From Candidatus Nealsonbacteria bacterium RIFOXYB1_FULL_40_15 (lineage in GTDB: Bacteria > Patescibacteriota > Minisyncoccia > Minisyncoccales > GWA2-38-27), in NCBI GenBank assembly GCA_001821555.1, contig MHMM01000009.1, positions 1 to 37,738 on the forward strand: 37,738 nt of DNA, in the 5' to 3' direction. Below are positions 22,652-30,760 of the stretch, one piece after another. Both the position numbers and the translations under genes were made by a program. Position 1 is the stretch's first letter. The number at the start of each line of letters is the position of its first letter. The notes below the pieces were generated by a model. That model did no database searches. It saw nothing but the letters and a program-made list of their open reading frames with translations, and was not told where the DNA came from.

Positions 22652-24385
22652 ATGACACTGAAAGAAGACACCAGGATAATATGGGCATATCTTAAGAATT
22701 ATAAAAAGGAAGTCTATAAACTTTCTTTTTTGGCTGTTTTCTACGGGCTTGCTTCGGGTGTGATTCCCTACCTTTATGGAAGACTGGTTGACGAAGCTCC
22801 CGGAGAATCCTTTTCATACAAGGTGATTGTTCTTTTGGGAATCTGGGCCTTAACCAGCATACTTTCTGAAGGATTTAGAAGAATAGTGGCTGTAAGAGGG
22901 GGGTTTATAGGATCTTATGCGGCAGGAGACCTTGTTTCAGAGCATGCAAGGCATCTCATGAATCTTCCTCTGGGTTTTCATAAAGAAAAGAGGGTCGGAG
23001 AAGTTGTTTCAAGCATAACCAGAGCCCAGGATCATTTAAGGGATATTATAGAAAATACTTTGTTCTGGGTGCTTCCTCAATTTCTTACCGTAGCGGTAGG
23101 CCTTGCTTTTATGTTTGCCATAAGTTGGCAGCTATTTTTGGGGATTGTGGGCATATTCCTTCTTTCTATAATAGTTACGCTTATAGGAATTCCGAAGCTG
23201 GTGGACTCCCAGAAGAAAATGAATAAAGAATATGATAAAGCGATGGGTACGCTGAATGATTCTTTCTTAAACATACAGACTATAAAATCATTTACGGCAG
23301 AAGATTTCCAAAATAAGAAAATAGAAAAGTCATACAAAGATAAAATAGTCTTTTTCTCAAAAAAGGTTCTCACTGTCTGGGAAAATATAACTTTTATTCA
23401 GGAAATCATATTTTCTTTAGGGTTTGTCGCAATATTTTCCTATGCCTTAATGCTTTTGGAGGGGGGAGAAATAAGCATAGGGGTCCTTGTGATGTTCTTA
23501 GGGTATCTTAACCTTACAAGAATGCCCCTTCGTGTTTTCCTCTGGCAGTGGCTTACTGTCCAGAAGGGTCTTGCCACTATTAAAAATTCAAGGAAATATC
23601 TAAAGTTAAAAACTGAAAATTCAAAAGTAAAAAAAAGGGTAATAAAAGATATAAAAGGGAAGGTGGAGTATAAAAATGTAAGTTTTAGGTATCCTAAGAA
23701 GCCCGTTCTTCTCCAGGATGTTACATTTGCCGCTCTCCCCGGAGAGAAGGTGGCAATTGTCGGGGCTTCAGGCCAAGGGAAAACCACTCTAGTAGATCTT
23801 CTTTCTCTTTACTACAGTCCGACAAGAGGCCAGATTTTGATAGACGGGGTGAATATAAAGAATTTAAACCTCGCTTTTTTAAGAAGCATAATAGCTTATG
23901 TTCCCCAAGATGTCGTTCTTTTTAATGATACGATAAAAAACAATATTCTCTACGGGAAGCCCGCGGGAAAAATTGAAGATGTGGAAAGGGCGGCAGAGAT
24001 AGCAAATATAGATAATTTTGTCAACTCTCTTCCCCAGAAGTATAACACCATGGTGGGAGAAAGAGGAATAAAGCTTTCAGGAGGGCAGAAACAACGTCTT
24101 GCCATAGCCAGAGCCGTAATTTCAGATCCAAAAATACTTGTTCTGGACGAAGCTACCTCTTCTTTGGATGTAAGGTCTGAAAAGCTGATTCAGTCTGCGA
24201 TAGACCAGCTTACCAGGAACAAAACTACCTTTATTATCGCCCACAGATTAAGCACAGTTAAGAATGCCGACAAGATCCTTGTTCTTGAAGAAGGAAAAAT
24301 AGCAGAGCAAGGAAAGCATTACGAACTTATGGAAAAAGAAGGGCTTTACCACAAATTCTATACCCTTCAGTTTGCGGAGGATTAG
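22652..24385 (+). CDS. ABC exporter, fused membrane and ATPase domains
   Basis: 577 residues, the half-transporter size of the MsbA/ABCB type. The N-terminal membrane domain has about six helices (about 22-310). The nucleotide-binding domain has Walker A GASGQGKTTL, Q-loop YVPQDV, signature LSGGQKQRLAIARA, Walker B ILVLDEATSSLD and switch His (IIAHRLST). It probably acts as a homodimer exporting a lipid, peptide or drug; the substrate cannot be told from sequence. It is monocistronic, with its own promoter. Confidence 0.95.
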   Translation: MTLKEDTRIIWAYLKNYKKEVYKLSFLAVFYGLASGVIPYLYGRLVDEAPGESFSYKVIVLLGIWALTSILSEGFRRIVAVRGGFIGSYAAGDLVSEHARHLMNLPLGFHKEKRVGEVVSSITRAQDHLRDIIENTLFWVLPQFLTVAVGLAFMFAISWQLFLGIVGIFLLSIIVTLIGIPKLVDSQKKMNKEYDKAMGTLNDSFLNIQTIKSFTAEDFQNKKIEKSYKDKIVFFSKKVLTVWENITFIQEIIFSLGFVAIFSYALMLLEGGEISIGVLVMFLGYLNLTRMPLRVFLWQWLTVQKGLATIKNSRKYLKLKTENSKVKKRVIKDIKGKVEYKNVSFRYPKKPVLLQDVTFAALPGEKVAIVGASGQGKTTLVDLLSLYYSPTRGQILIDGVNIKNLNLAFLRSIIAYVPQDVVLFNDTIKNNILYGKPAGKIEDVERAAEIANIDNFVNSLPQKYNTMVGERGIKLSGGQKQRLAIARAVISDPKILVLDEATSSLDVRSEKLIQSAIDQLTRNKTTFIIAHRLSTVKNADKILVLEEGKIAEQGKHYELMEKEGLYHKFYTLQFAED

Positions 24386-24390
24386 GGATC

Positions 24391-24418
24391 TTGACTGTTT
24401 TTTGCCTTTGATTATCAT
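24391..24418 (+). promoter_or_regulatory. Possible promoter for the acidic micro-ORF
   Basis: TTGACT (24391-24396), 16-bp spacer, TATCAT (24413-24418). Confidence 0.4.
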
Positions 24419-24464
24419 ATGCTTGAGAGAAAGGTCAGAATTATAAATAATTAAGGCCTAAAAT

Positions 24465-24518
24465 ATGATAAAGAGATTCTTTGAAGAAGGCGAAGAAGAA
24501 ATAGAAGAAGAAGAGTAA
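24465..24518 (+). CDS. Possible 17-residue acidic micropeptide
   Basis: ATG 24465 to TAA 24518 encodes MIKRFFEEGEEEIEEEE. AAGG lies 8 nt upstream. A promoter-like element lies before it and a GC-perfect terminator directly after, so the locus is transcribed on its own. It could equally be a small RNA with a chance ORF. Confidence 0.35.
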   Translation: MIKRFFEEGEEEIEEEE

Positions 24519-24525
24519 ATTTAAG

Positions 24526-24551
24526 CCCCCGTTAACGCGGGGGTTTTAGTT
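24526..24551 (+). terminator. Strong terminator
   Basis: CCCCCG (24526-24531) pairs with CGGGGG (24538-24543), then TTTTAGTT. It overlaps the next -35 box. Confidence 0.9.
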
Positions 24552-24577
24552 GACATAGCAATTTAATTAAATAAAAT
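24550..24577 (+). promoter_or_regulatory. Promoter of the 26-residue membrane peptide
   Basis: Consensus TTGACA (24550-24555), 16-bp spacer, TAAAAT (24572-24577). Leader of about 30 nt. Confidence 0.75.
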
Positions 24578-24613
24578 AAAGGAAGCAAAGTAAAGTTCTT
24601 TTTAGGAGGCCCT

Positions 24614-24694
24614 ATGTTAGAAAGTATTTTAGGAGCGATTATGTTCGCGATTCTTGTATCATGGTGCGCAATCCTTGTGTGGAGGGCTGAATAA
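24614..24694 (+). CDS. 26-residue single-pass membrane miniprotein
   Basis: ATG 24614 to TAA 24694. TAGGAGG lies just before the start. The peptide begins MLESILGAIMFAILVSWCAI and ends LVWRAE: one hydrophobic helix with a positive C-terminal end and one Cys. Promoter, ribosome-binding site, ORF and terminator are complete within 155 bp, and the terminator stem overlaps the last codons. Small hydrophobic peptides of this size are known as regulators of membrane proteins or as type I toxins; neither can be assigned here. Confidence 0.65.
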   Translation: MLESILGAIMFAILVSWCAILVWRAE

Positions 24695-24704
24695 GCCCTT
24701 TTTT
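24683..24704 (+). terminator. Terminator of the membrane miniprotein
   Basis: AGGGCT (24683-24688) pairs with AGCCCT (24694-24699), T-run 24699-24704. The stem includes the last sense codons and stop. Confidence 0.85.
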
Positions 24705-24740
24705 CTTGAAAACAATATCCTTTTAGTATATCTTTAGAGT

Positions 24741-25979
24741 ATGGACGAATTGAGAACCTTTACCGTTACTGATTTTATCACCCTCTTGAACATAGGGCTT
24801 AAAAGATCAAAAGCCAGGGTTTTGGGCGAAATTACAGAAGCAAAAAAGGGCCCTACCGGCCACATGTACTTTTCGATAAAAGACGAGAAGGAAAGCGTCT
24901 TAAATTGTATTATGTGGCGTTCTTCTTATTATTTTTCCGGAACAGAGATAAAAGAAGGGGCCAAAATTATAATTTCGGGATCTCCCCAGGTTTATCCTCT
25001 TTCGGGACGCCTTTCTTTCATAGCAGAAACCATAGAACCCGCAGGAGAAGGAGAGATAAGAAAGCGCTATGAAGAACTGAAAAAAAAGCTTGAAAAGGAA
25101 GGAGTTTTTTCCGACAAGAGGCCAATCCCAAAGTATATTCAAAAGATAGGAATTATAACTTCTATGAAGGGCGCTGTTCTGGCTGATTTTTCAAACAATT
25201 TGAAGAAATTCGGATTTTGCGTGAAAATTGCAGACTCCAGAGTGGAAGGCCAGGAAGCGGTGAAAGATCTTTTAAGATCAATCAGGACTTTTGAAAGGCA
25301 AGATATAGAAGTGCTTGTAATAATGAGAGGCGGAGGGTCTATGGAATCTATGATGGCGTTTAACAACGAGATAGTCGCCAGAAGCATAGCGGAATTTCCA
25401 AAACCTGTGATTGCCGCAATAGGCCACCACAAAGATGAGCCCCTTTCGGCCTTGGCTTCGGATATTTCGGTTTCAACCCCTACAGCTGCCGCAAACTTAT
25501 TAAACGAATCATGGCTTTCAGCTTTGCTTGCCATAGAAAGATATGAAAGAAGCATACTTTCTAATTTTGAAGAAACAATTGACTCGGCCAAAAGCATTCT
25601 TCGGAATTCGGCTGAAAAAGCTCTTTTGGTCAAAGACCTTATTTCAAAAAGAGTAGAGTTTTTGAAGAATAAGATACAGGTTTTATTCCAAAAATACAAG
25701 AATGCAATTTTGAACAAAAGATTATATCTTGGGAAATTATTTGAAGAGCTTAATTTTAAGGATATTTTGGCCCAGGCCGCAGAAAGGATAAAAAGCTATG
25801 AAAAAATAACAATAATGAGTAATCCGGAAAGGCAACTTGGGATTGGATACAGCATAGCTTTTTTGGGCGGAAAGGTTCTAAAAAGCGTGAAAGATGTTAA
25901 TATAGAAGATATGGTGGATATTAAGATGGCCGATGGAGCATTAAAAACAAAAGTAAATAATATTAAATATGGCGAATAA
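24741..25979 (+). CDS. xseA: Exodeoxyribonuclease VII large subunit
   Basis: 412 residues. With XseB it degrades single-stranded DNA in both directions. An N-terminal OB-fold (RVLGEITEAKKGPTGHMYFSIKDE, about 27-100) is followed by the catalytic domain with the conserved KIGIITSMKGAVLADF and VIMRGGGSMESMMAFN blocks and IAAIGHHKDEPLSALASD, then a long coiled coil (about 270-340). Slightly shorter than E. coli XseA. A weak -10 lies 8 nt before the ATG. It overlaps xseB by 11 nt. Confidence 0.96.
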   Translation: MDELRTFTVTDFITLLNIGLKRSKARVLGEITEAKKGPTGHMYFSIKDEKESVLNCIMWRSSYYFSGTEIKEGAKIIISGSPQVYPLSGRLSFIAETIEPAGEGEIRKRYEELKKKLEKEGVFSDKRPIPKYIQKIGIITSMKGAVLADFSNNLKKFGFCVKIADSRVEGQEAVKDLLRSIRTFERQDIEVLVIMRGGGSMESMMAFNNEIVARSIAEFPKPVIAAIGHHKDEPLSALASDISVSTPTAAANLLNESWLSALLAIERYERSILSNFEETIDSAKSILRNSAEKALLVKDLISKRVEFLKNKIQVLFQKYKNAILNKRLYLGKLFEELNFKDILAQAAERIKSYEKITIMSNPERQLGIGYSIAFLGGKVLKSVKDVNIEDMVDIKMADGALKTKVNNIKYGE

Positions 25980-26181
25980 CTTAAATAATAATCTAAAACA
26001 GCTTTCAGAAATAGCAGAATGGTTTGACAGCCGCCAGGATATTGATATTGAAGAGGGGCTGAAGAAAGTCAAAGAGGCGGTTAAGCTTATAAAACAAAGC
26101 AAAGAGAGATTGGCAGAAATTGAGAATGAGTTTGAGGAAATATCAAAGGAAATAGAGCTGGACGAAGAAAAGACGGTATGA
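25969..26181 (+). CDS. xseB: Exodeoxyribonuclease VII small subunit
   Basis: 70 residues, the usual size. A two-helix hairpin protein (LSEIAEWFDSRQDIDIEEGLKKVKEAV); several copies bind the coiled coil of XseA. The start lies inside the end of xseA, and the TGA overlaps the ATG of the next gene (ATGA), so all three are translationally coupled. Confidence 0.93.
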   Translation: MANNLNNNLKQLSEIAEWFDSRQDIDIEEGLKKVKEAVKLIKQSKERLAEIENEFEEISKEIELDEEKTV

Positions 26182-27371
26182 AAAAAGAGGATTTCAAAAG
26201 AATATGCATTTCTCCCAGGAAGTTCCACCTTTTGGAGCAAAAAGAGAAGAAAATAGAAGGAGAGATAGCAAGACTTAACGAATTTAACAGGCAGATAGTG
26301 CAAAACGGCCCTGTTAGCATAATGGTAATAGATAGAAAAGGAAACATTATCTTTACCAACGATTATTACAAAATACTTTCAAACCTTGAATTTCCGATAG
26401 GGAGAAATATTTTTAAGCTTCCCTTTTTCAAAAGAGAGGAGCTTATTTCCGAATTCAAAAAACTTTTCAAGGCAGGAGGCATAATAAAAAAGAATCACTG
26501 TGAGAGCGTTAATTTGAAAGGAAAGACGATATATATAAATATAACAGCAGTTCCCCTCAAGGATGAAAGGGGGAGAACAATAAGCGCGCTTTCTATGGCT
26601 GTGGATGTAACGGAAACCGTAATAGCCCAGCAGAAACTTAGGAAACTTAATGTGGAATTGGAAGAAAAAGTATCCCAAAGGACAAAAGAGCTGGAAAAAT
26701 CTCTAGAATTAAAAAAGCAATTTATTTCCGATGCTTCGCACGAGCTTAGAACTCCCCTGACTATTATAAGGTTGAATATGGAACTGCTTCAAAAAGAGCT
26801 TAAAGAAAAAAAGGTGGTAGATTCTATAAACAGGGAGATAGATAAGATTTCGGAGATATTGGAAGACCTGTCTTTGCTCACGGCGATAGACGAGGGTAGG
26901 GAGAGGATAAGAATAAACGCTCTTAATCTAAATAGTCTTGTTTCAAACACGGCAAAAAGGATAAAATCCTTGCTTAAAGAAAAGAGGATAAAATTGTTTT
27001 TATTTGAAAACAGCCATAATCTCGTGGTCAAGGGAGACAAGGTAAAACTTGAAAAACTATTTCTTAATATAATAAGAAATGCGATAAAGTATGGGAGCAG
27101 GGGGGGATGGATAAGAATCCGGATAAAATCAAAAGACGGATTTGCGGAGGTGAGTGTCGCAGATAACGGAATAGGAATATCCAAAGAAGAACTGCCCCGT
27201 ATCTTTGAGCGATTCTACAGAGCCAACTTATCGCGAAGCAAGGGGGAAAGCGGATTTGGACTCGGGCTTGCAATATGCAAATGGGTGGCCGATCGCCACA
27301 ATGGGTCCATATCTGTAAAAAGCGAGCCAGGCAAAGGTTCTGTGTTCTCAATAAAACTGCCATTGACTTAG
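26178..27371 (+). CDS. Soluble PAS-containing sensor histidine kinase
   Basis: 397 residues. N-terminal coiled coil (about 18-40), one PAS domain (about 40-150, with SIMVIDRKGNIIFTND), a linking coiled coil, HisKA with phosphoacceptor His188 (SDASHELRTPL), and HATPase_c with N box (NIIRNAIKYG), G1 (DNGIGIS), F box (FERFYRA) and G2 (GFGLGLAICKW). There is no membrane helix, so it senses a cytosolic signal, with a ligand or cofactor in PAS (inferred). It is coupled to xseB by a 4-nt overlap. The next gene encodes a receiver-domain protein with its own promoter. Confidence 0.95.
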   Translation: MKKEDFKRICISPRKFHLLEQKEKKIEGEIARLNEFNRQIVQNGPVSIMVIDRKGNIIFTNDYYKILSNLEFPIGRNIFKLPFFKREELISEFKKLFKAGGIIKKNHCESVNLKGKTIYINITAVPLKDERGRTISALSMAVDVTETVIAQQKLRKLNVELEEKVSQRTKELEKSLELKKQFISDASHELRTPLTIIRLNMELLQKELKEKKVVDSINREIDKISEILEDLSLLTAIDEGRERIRINALNLNSLVSNTAKRIKSLLKEKRIKLFLFENSHNLVVKGDKVKLEKLFLNIIRNAIKYGSRGGWIRIRIKSKDGFAEVSVADNGIGISKEELPRIFERFYRANLSRSKGESGFGLGLAICKWVADRHNGSISVKSEPGKGSVFSIKLPLT

Positions 27372-27391
27372 CAACAAGAGTAAAGTAAAAT
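27363..27391 (+). promoter_or_regulatory. Promoter of the receiver-radical SAM gene
   Basis: TTGACT (27363-27368), 17-bp spacer, TAAAAT (27386-27391), overlapping the end of the kinase gene. +1 near 27398, leaving a leader of about 45 nt. Confidence 0.65.
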
Positions 27392-27442
27392 CTTAACCGT
27401 TCTTTGTTTCGGCACATTAACAATCAGCGCATGGGGGTAAAT

Positions 27443-28696
27443 ATGAGAAAGCGAAAAGTTCTGGTTGTGGATGATCACCGCGTGGTTGCGGAAGCAATCC
27501 AGGCGATCTTGGAATCATTTTTTAGGGTATTTGTCGAGTATAGCTTTGAAGGGATGTGCAATGCTTTGTTGGGCGAAAGGTTTGACTGTCTTGTCCTGGA
27601 TGTTAACATTGGCGGGGACTGGCCGGGGACAAAAATCGTGAAGTGGGTTAGAGGGCTTGACCCTTGGATGGGGGTCATTCTTATGACTGCGGATCCCTCT
27701 CTTTTTTATCAAACCGAGCAGGATCCGTCGGTTATATGTGTAGATAAAGACATAGGAGAAGATTCGCTTGTCAGGGAGATTGGAGACGCTATTGCCAGGG
27801 CACGAAAGCCATATTCATTAAGGAGGGAACATTTTGAGATTCTCTACAAGCACAATCTCTTTTCATGGATTAATGCTGTCAGAATTGTGGGTTTGTCGGC
27901 TGACCATGGCACCAGAAGAATAGAGGCCGTTCTTACTGGGGACGATATACCCCTGTCTTGGTCGCTTTACACGTCTCCCGAAGAAGGAGATATGATATGC
28001 ATTTCTTCTACTTCGGGATGCGGGCGGTGCTTGTTCTGCGATTCGGGAGCAAGACCTTTTAAGAGGCCTCTTACCAAAGAAGAAATGGGCGGCCAAGTTA
28101 TACTTTCTATGGAAATGCTTCCCAAAGGTCCAAAGATAGTCAGTTTTGGGTCGGAGGGAGAGCCCTTGTTAAGCCTTGAAAACTGCTGCGAGTTGATAGA
28201 GAATCTTTCCCGGATGGAGTTTGGGTTCAAATTCAGCATAATCACCACTGGCGACGAGGATCAACTGGCGGTTATCAGGGATCGGAAAAGCTCCCTTCCC
28301 TTCACTCTGTCCTGGTCTTGTCATTTTGCCCGGCAAGAGATAAGAGATTTCTATATGCCAGGAACATCTGGCCAGAGCATAGAAAGAATAATCAGATTGC
28401 TCCGGCAGATAGAAGGACAAGGCAGGCCGGTGATCATCCGCTACATGGTAATAAGGGGAGTTAATGACGGAAAAGACGATATAAACAAGCTAATAGATTT
28501 AGTGGACGGCAAGTTTCCAGTAAGGGTTGTTCCTCACCAGAAAGGAAGGCTTAAGGATGTCCAACCGACAACATCGGAAGATGTGGACGCCGTTATTTCT
28601 ATGCTAGAGGCATCCGGCATTGTTTGTCTAAAAGGAGAGGCCATAACAAATACGAATGTGGGTCGGGGGAAAAATGCCCCCAAGTGGTCTGCATGA
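27443..28696 (+). CDS. Response regulator receiver fused to RlmN-like radical SAM domain
   Basis: 417 residues. Receiver domain (about 4-122): acidic pair D10-D11, phosphoacceptor D53 (LVLDVNI), T82 and K102, all intact. After a linker comes an RlmN/Cfr-like radical SAM domain (about 180-415): ICISSTSGCGRCLFCDSG, FKRPLTKEE, SFGSEGEPLLSLEN (GEP motif), LSWSCHF, RYMVIRGVNDGKDD. Two departures from RlmN: the cluster motif reads C193-x2-C196-x2-C199 instead of C-x3-C-x2-C, and the C-terminal methyl-carrying Cys is absent (ITNTNVGRG at that place). C186 matches the other RlmN cysteine. RNA methylation is therefore doubtful. ATG 27443 follows GGGGGT by 5 nt; upstream in-frame starts at 27404 and 27431 are less likely. 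Own promoter and terminator; composition is more GC-rich than the kinase gene. Confidence 0.9.
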   Translation: MRKRKVLVVDDHRVVAEAIQAILESFFRVFVEYSFEGMCNALLGERFDCLVLDVNIGGDWPGTKIVKWVRGLDPWMGVILMTADPSLFYQTEQDPSVICVDKDIGEDSLVREIGDAIARARKPYSLRREHFEILYKHNLFSWINAVRIVGLSADHGTRRIEAVLTGDDIPLSWSLYTSPEEGDMICISSTSGCGRCLFCDSGARPFKRPLTKEEMGGQVILSMEMLPKGPKIVSFGSEGEPLLSLENCCELIENLSRMEFGFKFSIITTGDEDQLAVIRDRKSSLPFTLSWSCHFARQEIRDFYMPGTSGQSIERIIRLLRQIEGQGRPVIIRYMVIRGVNDGKDDINKLIDLVDGKFPVRVVPHQKGRLKDVQPTTSEDVDAVISMLEASGIVCLKGEAITNTNVGRGKNAPKWSA

Positions 28697-28700
28697 ATCA

Positions 28701-28735
28701 AAAACGCTATACTGTGCATAGCGTTTTCTTTTTTT
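28701..28735 (+). terminator. Strong terminator after the receiver-radical SAM gene
   Basis: AAAACGCTAT (28701-28710) pairs with ATAGCGTTTT (28718-28727), then CTTTTTTT. Confidence 0.92.
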
Positions 28736-28765
28736 ATATGTGAAAAACTGCTAAAATGCTTAAAT

Positions 28766-29668
28766 ATGAACTGGTTTTTTGTAGCATTAATAGCGCCGAT
28801 TCTTTTTTCTGTTTCTAATTATATAGATAAGTTTTTGCTTTCAAGATATTTTAAAAAAGGAGCTGTCGGGGCTTTGACGATTTTTTCTTCTGCTATCGGG
28901 GCTTTTATTTTGCCGACAATATACCTTATACAGCCCTCTGCTGTGAAAATTAACCCTACTTTTGCTGTTATAATCATTTCTAGCGGATTCCTATATATTA
29001 TTTCCCTGATTCCTTATCTCAAGGCCCTAGAAAAAGACGACTCGTCTGTTGTCGTGCCCCTTTTCCAGCTTATCCCTGTTTTTATTTATTTTTTAGGATA
29101 TATTCTTCTCGGAGAAACTCTAAGCTTGCGACAAATCTTGGCTTCCCTCCTAGTTATATCGGGGGCATTTATTCTGTCCTTGGAGCATAAATCGGGGAAA
29201 ATAAAAAAAGAAGTTTTAGGATTAATGGTATTGTCATGCTTTTTAGTGTCTTTTAACATAGTAATTTTTAAAGTGGTTGCGATAAACGAAGACTTTTGGA
29301 CGACGAGCTTCTGGGAATATTCTGGCTTTGCCCTCTGCGGAATCCTGTTGCTGGTTTTTATTAAAAGCTATCGGAAACAATTTTTTTCTATGATAAGGAA
29401 GAGCGCGGGGGCTGTCATAAGTATTAATTTTTTTAACGAAGCTATTAATATTGTGGCTAAAATCATAATGAATTTTGCAGCATTGTTCGTCCCCGTGGTG
29501 CTTGTTTCGGTAATCGGAGGGCTCCAGCCGTTTTTTATATTTGTTTTTGGAATTTTGCTTTCGGTTTTCTTTCCAGGGTTTATAAAAGAAAATCTTGAAA
29601 GAAAATATCTAATTCAAAAACTAGCAGCGATTATTATTATGTTTGCAGGAACAGCAATCCTTATATGA
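28766..29668 (+). CDS. EamA/DMT-superfamily transporter
   Basis: 300 residues, about ten predicted helices in two halves of the EamA type (WFFVALIAPILFSVSNYIDKF at the start; the second half begins near EVLGLMVLSCFLVSF). These are secondary carriers for metabolites; the substrate is not predictable. A TAAAAT at 28752-28757 lies 8 nt before the ATG. It is coupled to the next gene by an ATGA overlap. Confidence 0.9.
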   Translation: MNWFFVALIAPILFSVSNYIDKFLLSRYFKKGAVGALTIFSSAIGAFILPTIYLIQPSAVKINPTFAVIIISSGFLYIISLIPYLKALEKDDSSVVVPLFQLIPVFIYFLGYILLGETLSLRQILASLLVISGAFILSLEHKSGKIKKEVLGLMVLSCFLVSFNIVIFKVVAINEDFWTTSFWEYSGFALCGILLLVFIKSYRKQFFSMIRKSAGAVISINFFNEAINIVAKIIMNFAALFVPVVLVSVIGGLQPFFIFVFGILLSVFFPGFIKENLERKYLIQKLAAIIIMFAGTAILI

Positions 29669-30507
29669 AGAAAATTTTAATTATCGCAGTTCTTATATTT
29701 ATTCTTTTCCTCGGATTTATTTTTAGGAGCGATATCTACAGCTTTTATTTAAAGCTTTTCGGAAGCTTCTCGGAATTAGAAAAAGAATTCGGAGAAATCA
29801 TAAAAGAAGCCGAAAAGAAAATAGTTCTTCCTCCTCCTTTAAGATTTGCGGGAGAAGAAGCAGGATTGCTTTCTAGAAGCCAGGTAATTGCTTTGACTAA
29901 CATAGAAAGGCAGAAAACAGGTCTTTCTCTGCTTAAAGAGAATTCAAAACTAAATTCTTCTGCTGAAATCAAAGCAGAGGATATGCTTTTAAGGCAATAT
30001 TTTGAACACAGCAGTCCTTCGGGTGAACAGGTTTCTGATCTGGCCCAGAGGGCAGGATACGATTTTATTATTTTGGGCGAGAATCTTGCAATGGGCAACT
30101 TCAAAGATGACAAAGCTCTTGTCCATGCCTGGATGGATAGCCCCGGCCACAGAGAGAATATTCTAAACCCAAACTATTCGGAAATAGGAGTGTCGGTGAT
30201 AAAAGGATCCTTTGAGGGGAGGACAGTTTGGATGGCAGTCCAGCACTTTGCCCTTCCTTTGGATACTTGCTCTGAAGCAGACGAGACCATTAGGGCTATT
30301 ATTGAGATAAACGAAAAAAAGGTTGAAAGGATAGAGCAACTATTAGAGGCGATGAAGGGAAATCTTAAAAATAAGCGCGAGGTGGAAGAATATAATAGGA
30401 TTGTTTCCGACCACAATATTCTTGTTGAGCAGAACAGGGTTTTGATAGAGGAATATAACAGGCAGGCAAGCGCATTTAACGACTGCCTAGCCGACGCATT
30501 AAAATAA
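29665..30507 (+). CDS. Membrane-anchored CAP/SCP (YkwD-like) domain protein
   Basis: 280 residues. N-terminal anchor (about 3-22). CAP domain (about 72-195) with TNIERQKTGLSLL, FEHSSPSG (first His), GENLAMG (Glu) and HRENILNPNYSEIGV (second His), the putative CAP tetrad region. The C-terminal part (about 200-275) is a coiled coil ending in a Cys-containing tail. Bacterial CAP proteins are surface-exposed and often linked to wall or host interaction; enzymatic activity is uncertain. It overlaps the transporter gene by 4 nt. Confidence 0.9.
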   Translation: MKKILIIAVLIFILFLGFIFRSDIYSFYLKLFGSFSELEKEFGEIIKEAEKKIVLPPPLRFAGEEAGLLSRSQVIALTNIERQKTGLSLLKENSKLNSSAEIKAEDMLLRQYFEHSSPSGEQVSDLAQRAGYDFIILGENLAMGNFKDDKALVHAWMDSPGHRENILNPNYSEIGVSVIKGSFEGRTVWMAVQHFALPLDTCSEADETIRAIIEINEKKVERIEQLLEAMKGNLKNKREVEEYNRIVSDHNILVEQNRVLIEEYNRQASAFNDCLADALK

Positions 30508-30508
30508 T

Positions 30509-30736
30509 ATGTTTAACGAAGCAAAAGAAGCAATAAAGGAAAAAATGGCGACCTTGATGCTTGCAGGTTTTGGCCTGGTTGCCGCCCTGGCATGGAATGA
30601 CGCGGTGCAGAGTCTTTTTAACGCTTATTTTCCCCAAGGTCAGGAGGTTTTGGGTAAATTTACTTATGCTTTTCTGGTTACTATAGTTGTCGTTATTATA
30701 TCTATTCAGCTCCAGAAAATAGTAAAAAGGAAATAA
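30509..30736 (+). CDS. Small two-helix membrane protein (DUF5654-like)
   Basis: 75 residues. An amphipathic start (FNEAKEAIKEKMATL), then helix LAGFGLVAALAWNDAVQSLF and helix FLVTIVVVIISIQL, with a basic end. The GLVAALAWND motif recalls the DUF5654 family of archaea and CPR (from memory, not checked). It lies 1 nt after the CAP gene and ends at a bidirectional terminator. Function unknown. Confidence 0.8.
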   Translation: MFNEAKEAIKEKMATLMLAGFGLVAALAWNDAVQSLFNAYFPQGQEVLGKFTYAFLVTIVVVIISIQLQKIVKRK

Positions 30737-30739
30737 AAA

Positions 30740-30760
30740 AAGGACCGCTAAGCGATCCTT
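30740..30760. terminator. Bidirectional terminator
   Basis: AAGGACCGC (30740-30748) and GCGATCCTT (30752-30760) pair around TAA; the stem is fully paired only on the minus strand. A T-run follows on the minus strand and a T-rich stretch on the plus strand. The minus-strand gene's stop codon lies in the stem. Confidence 0.8.
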
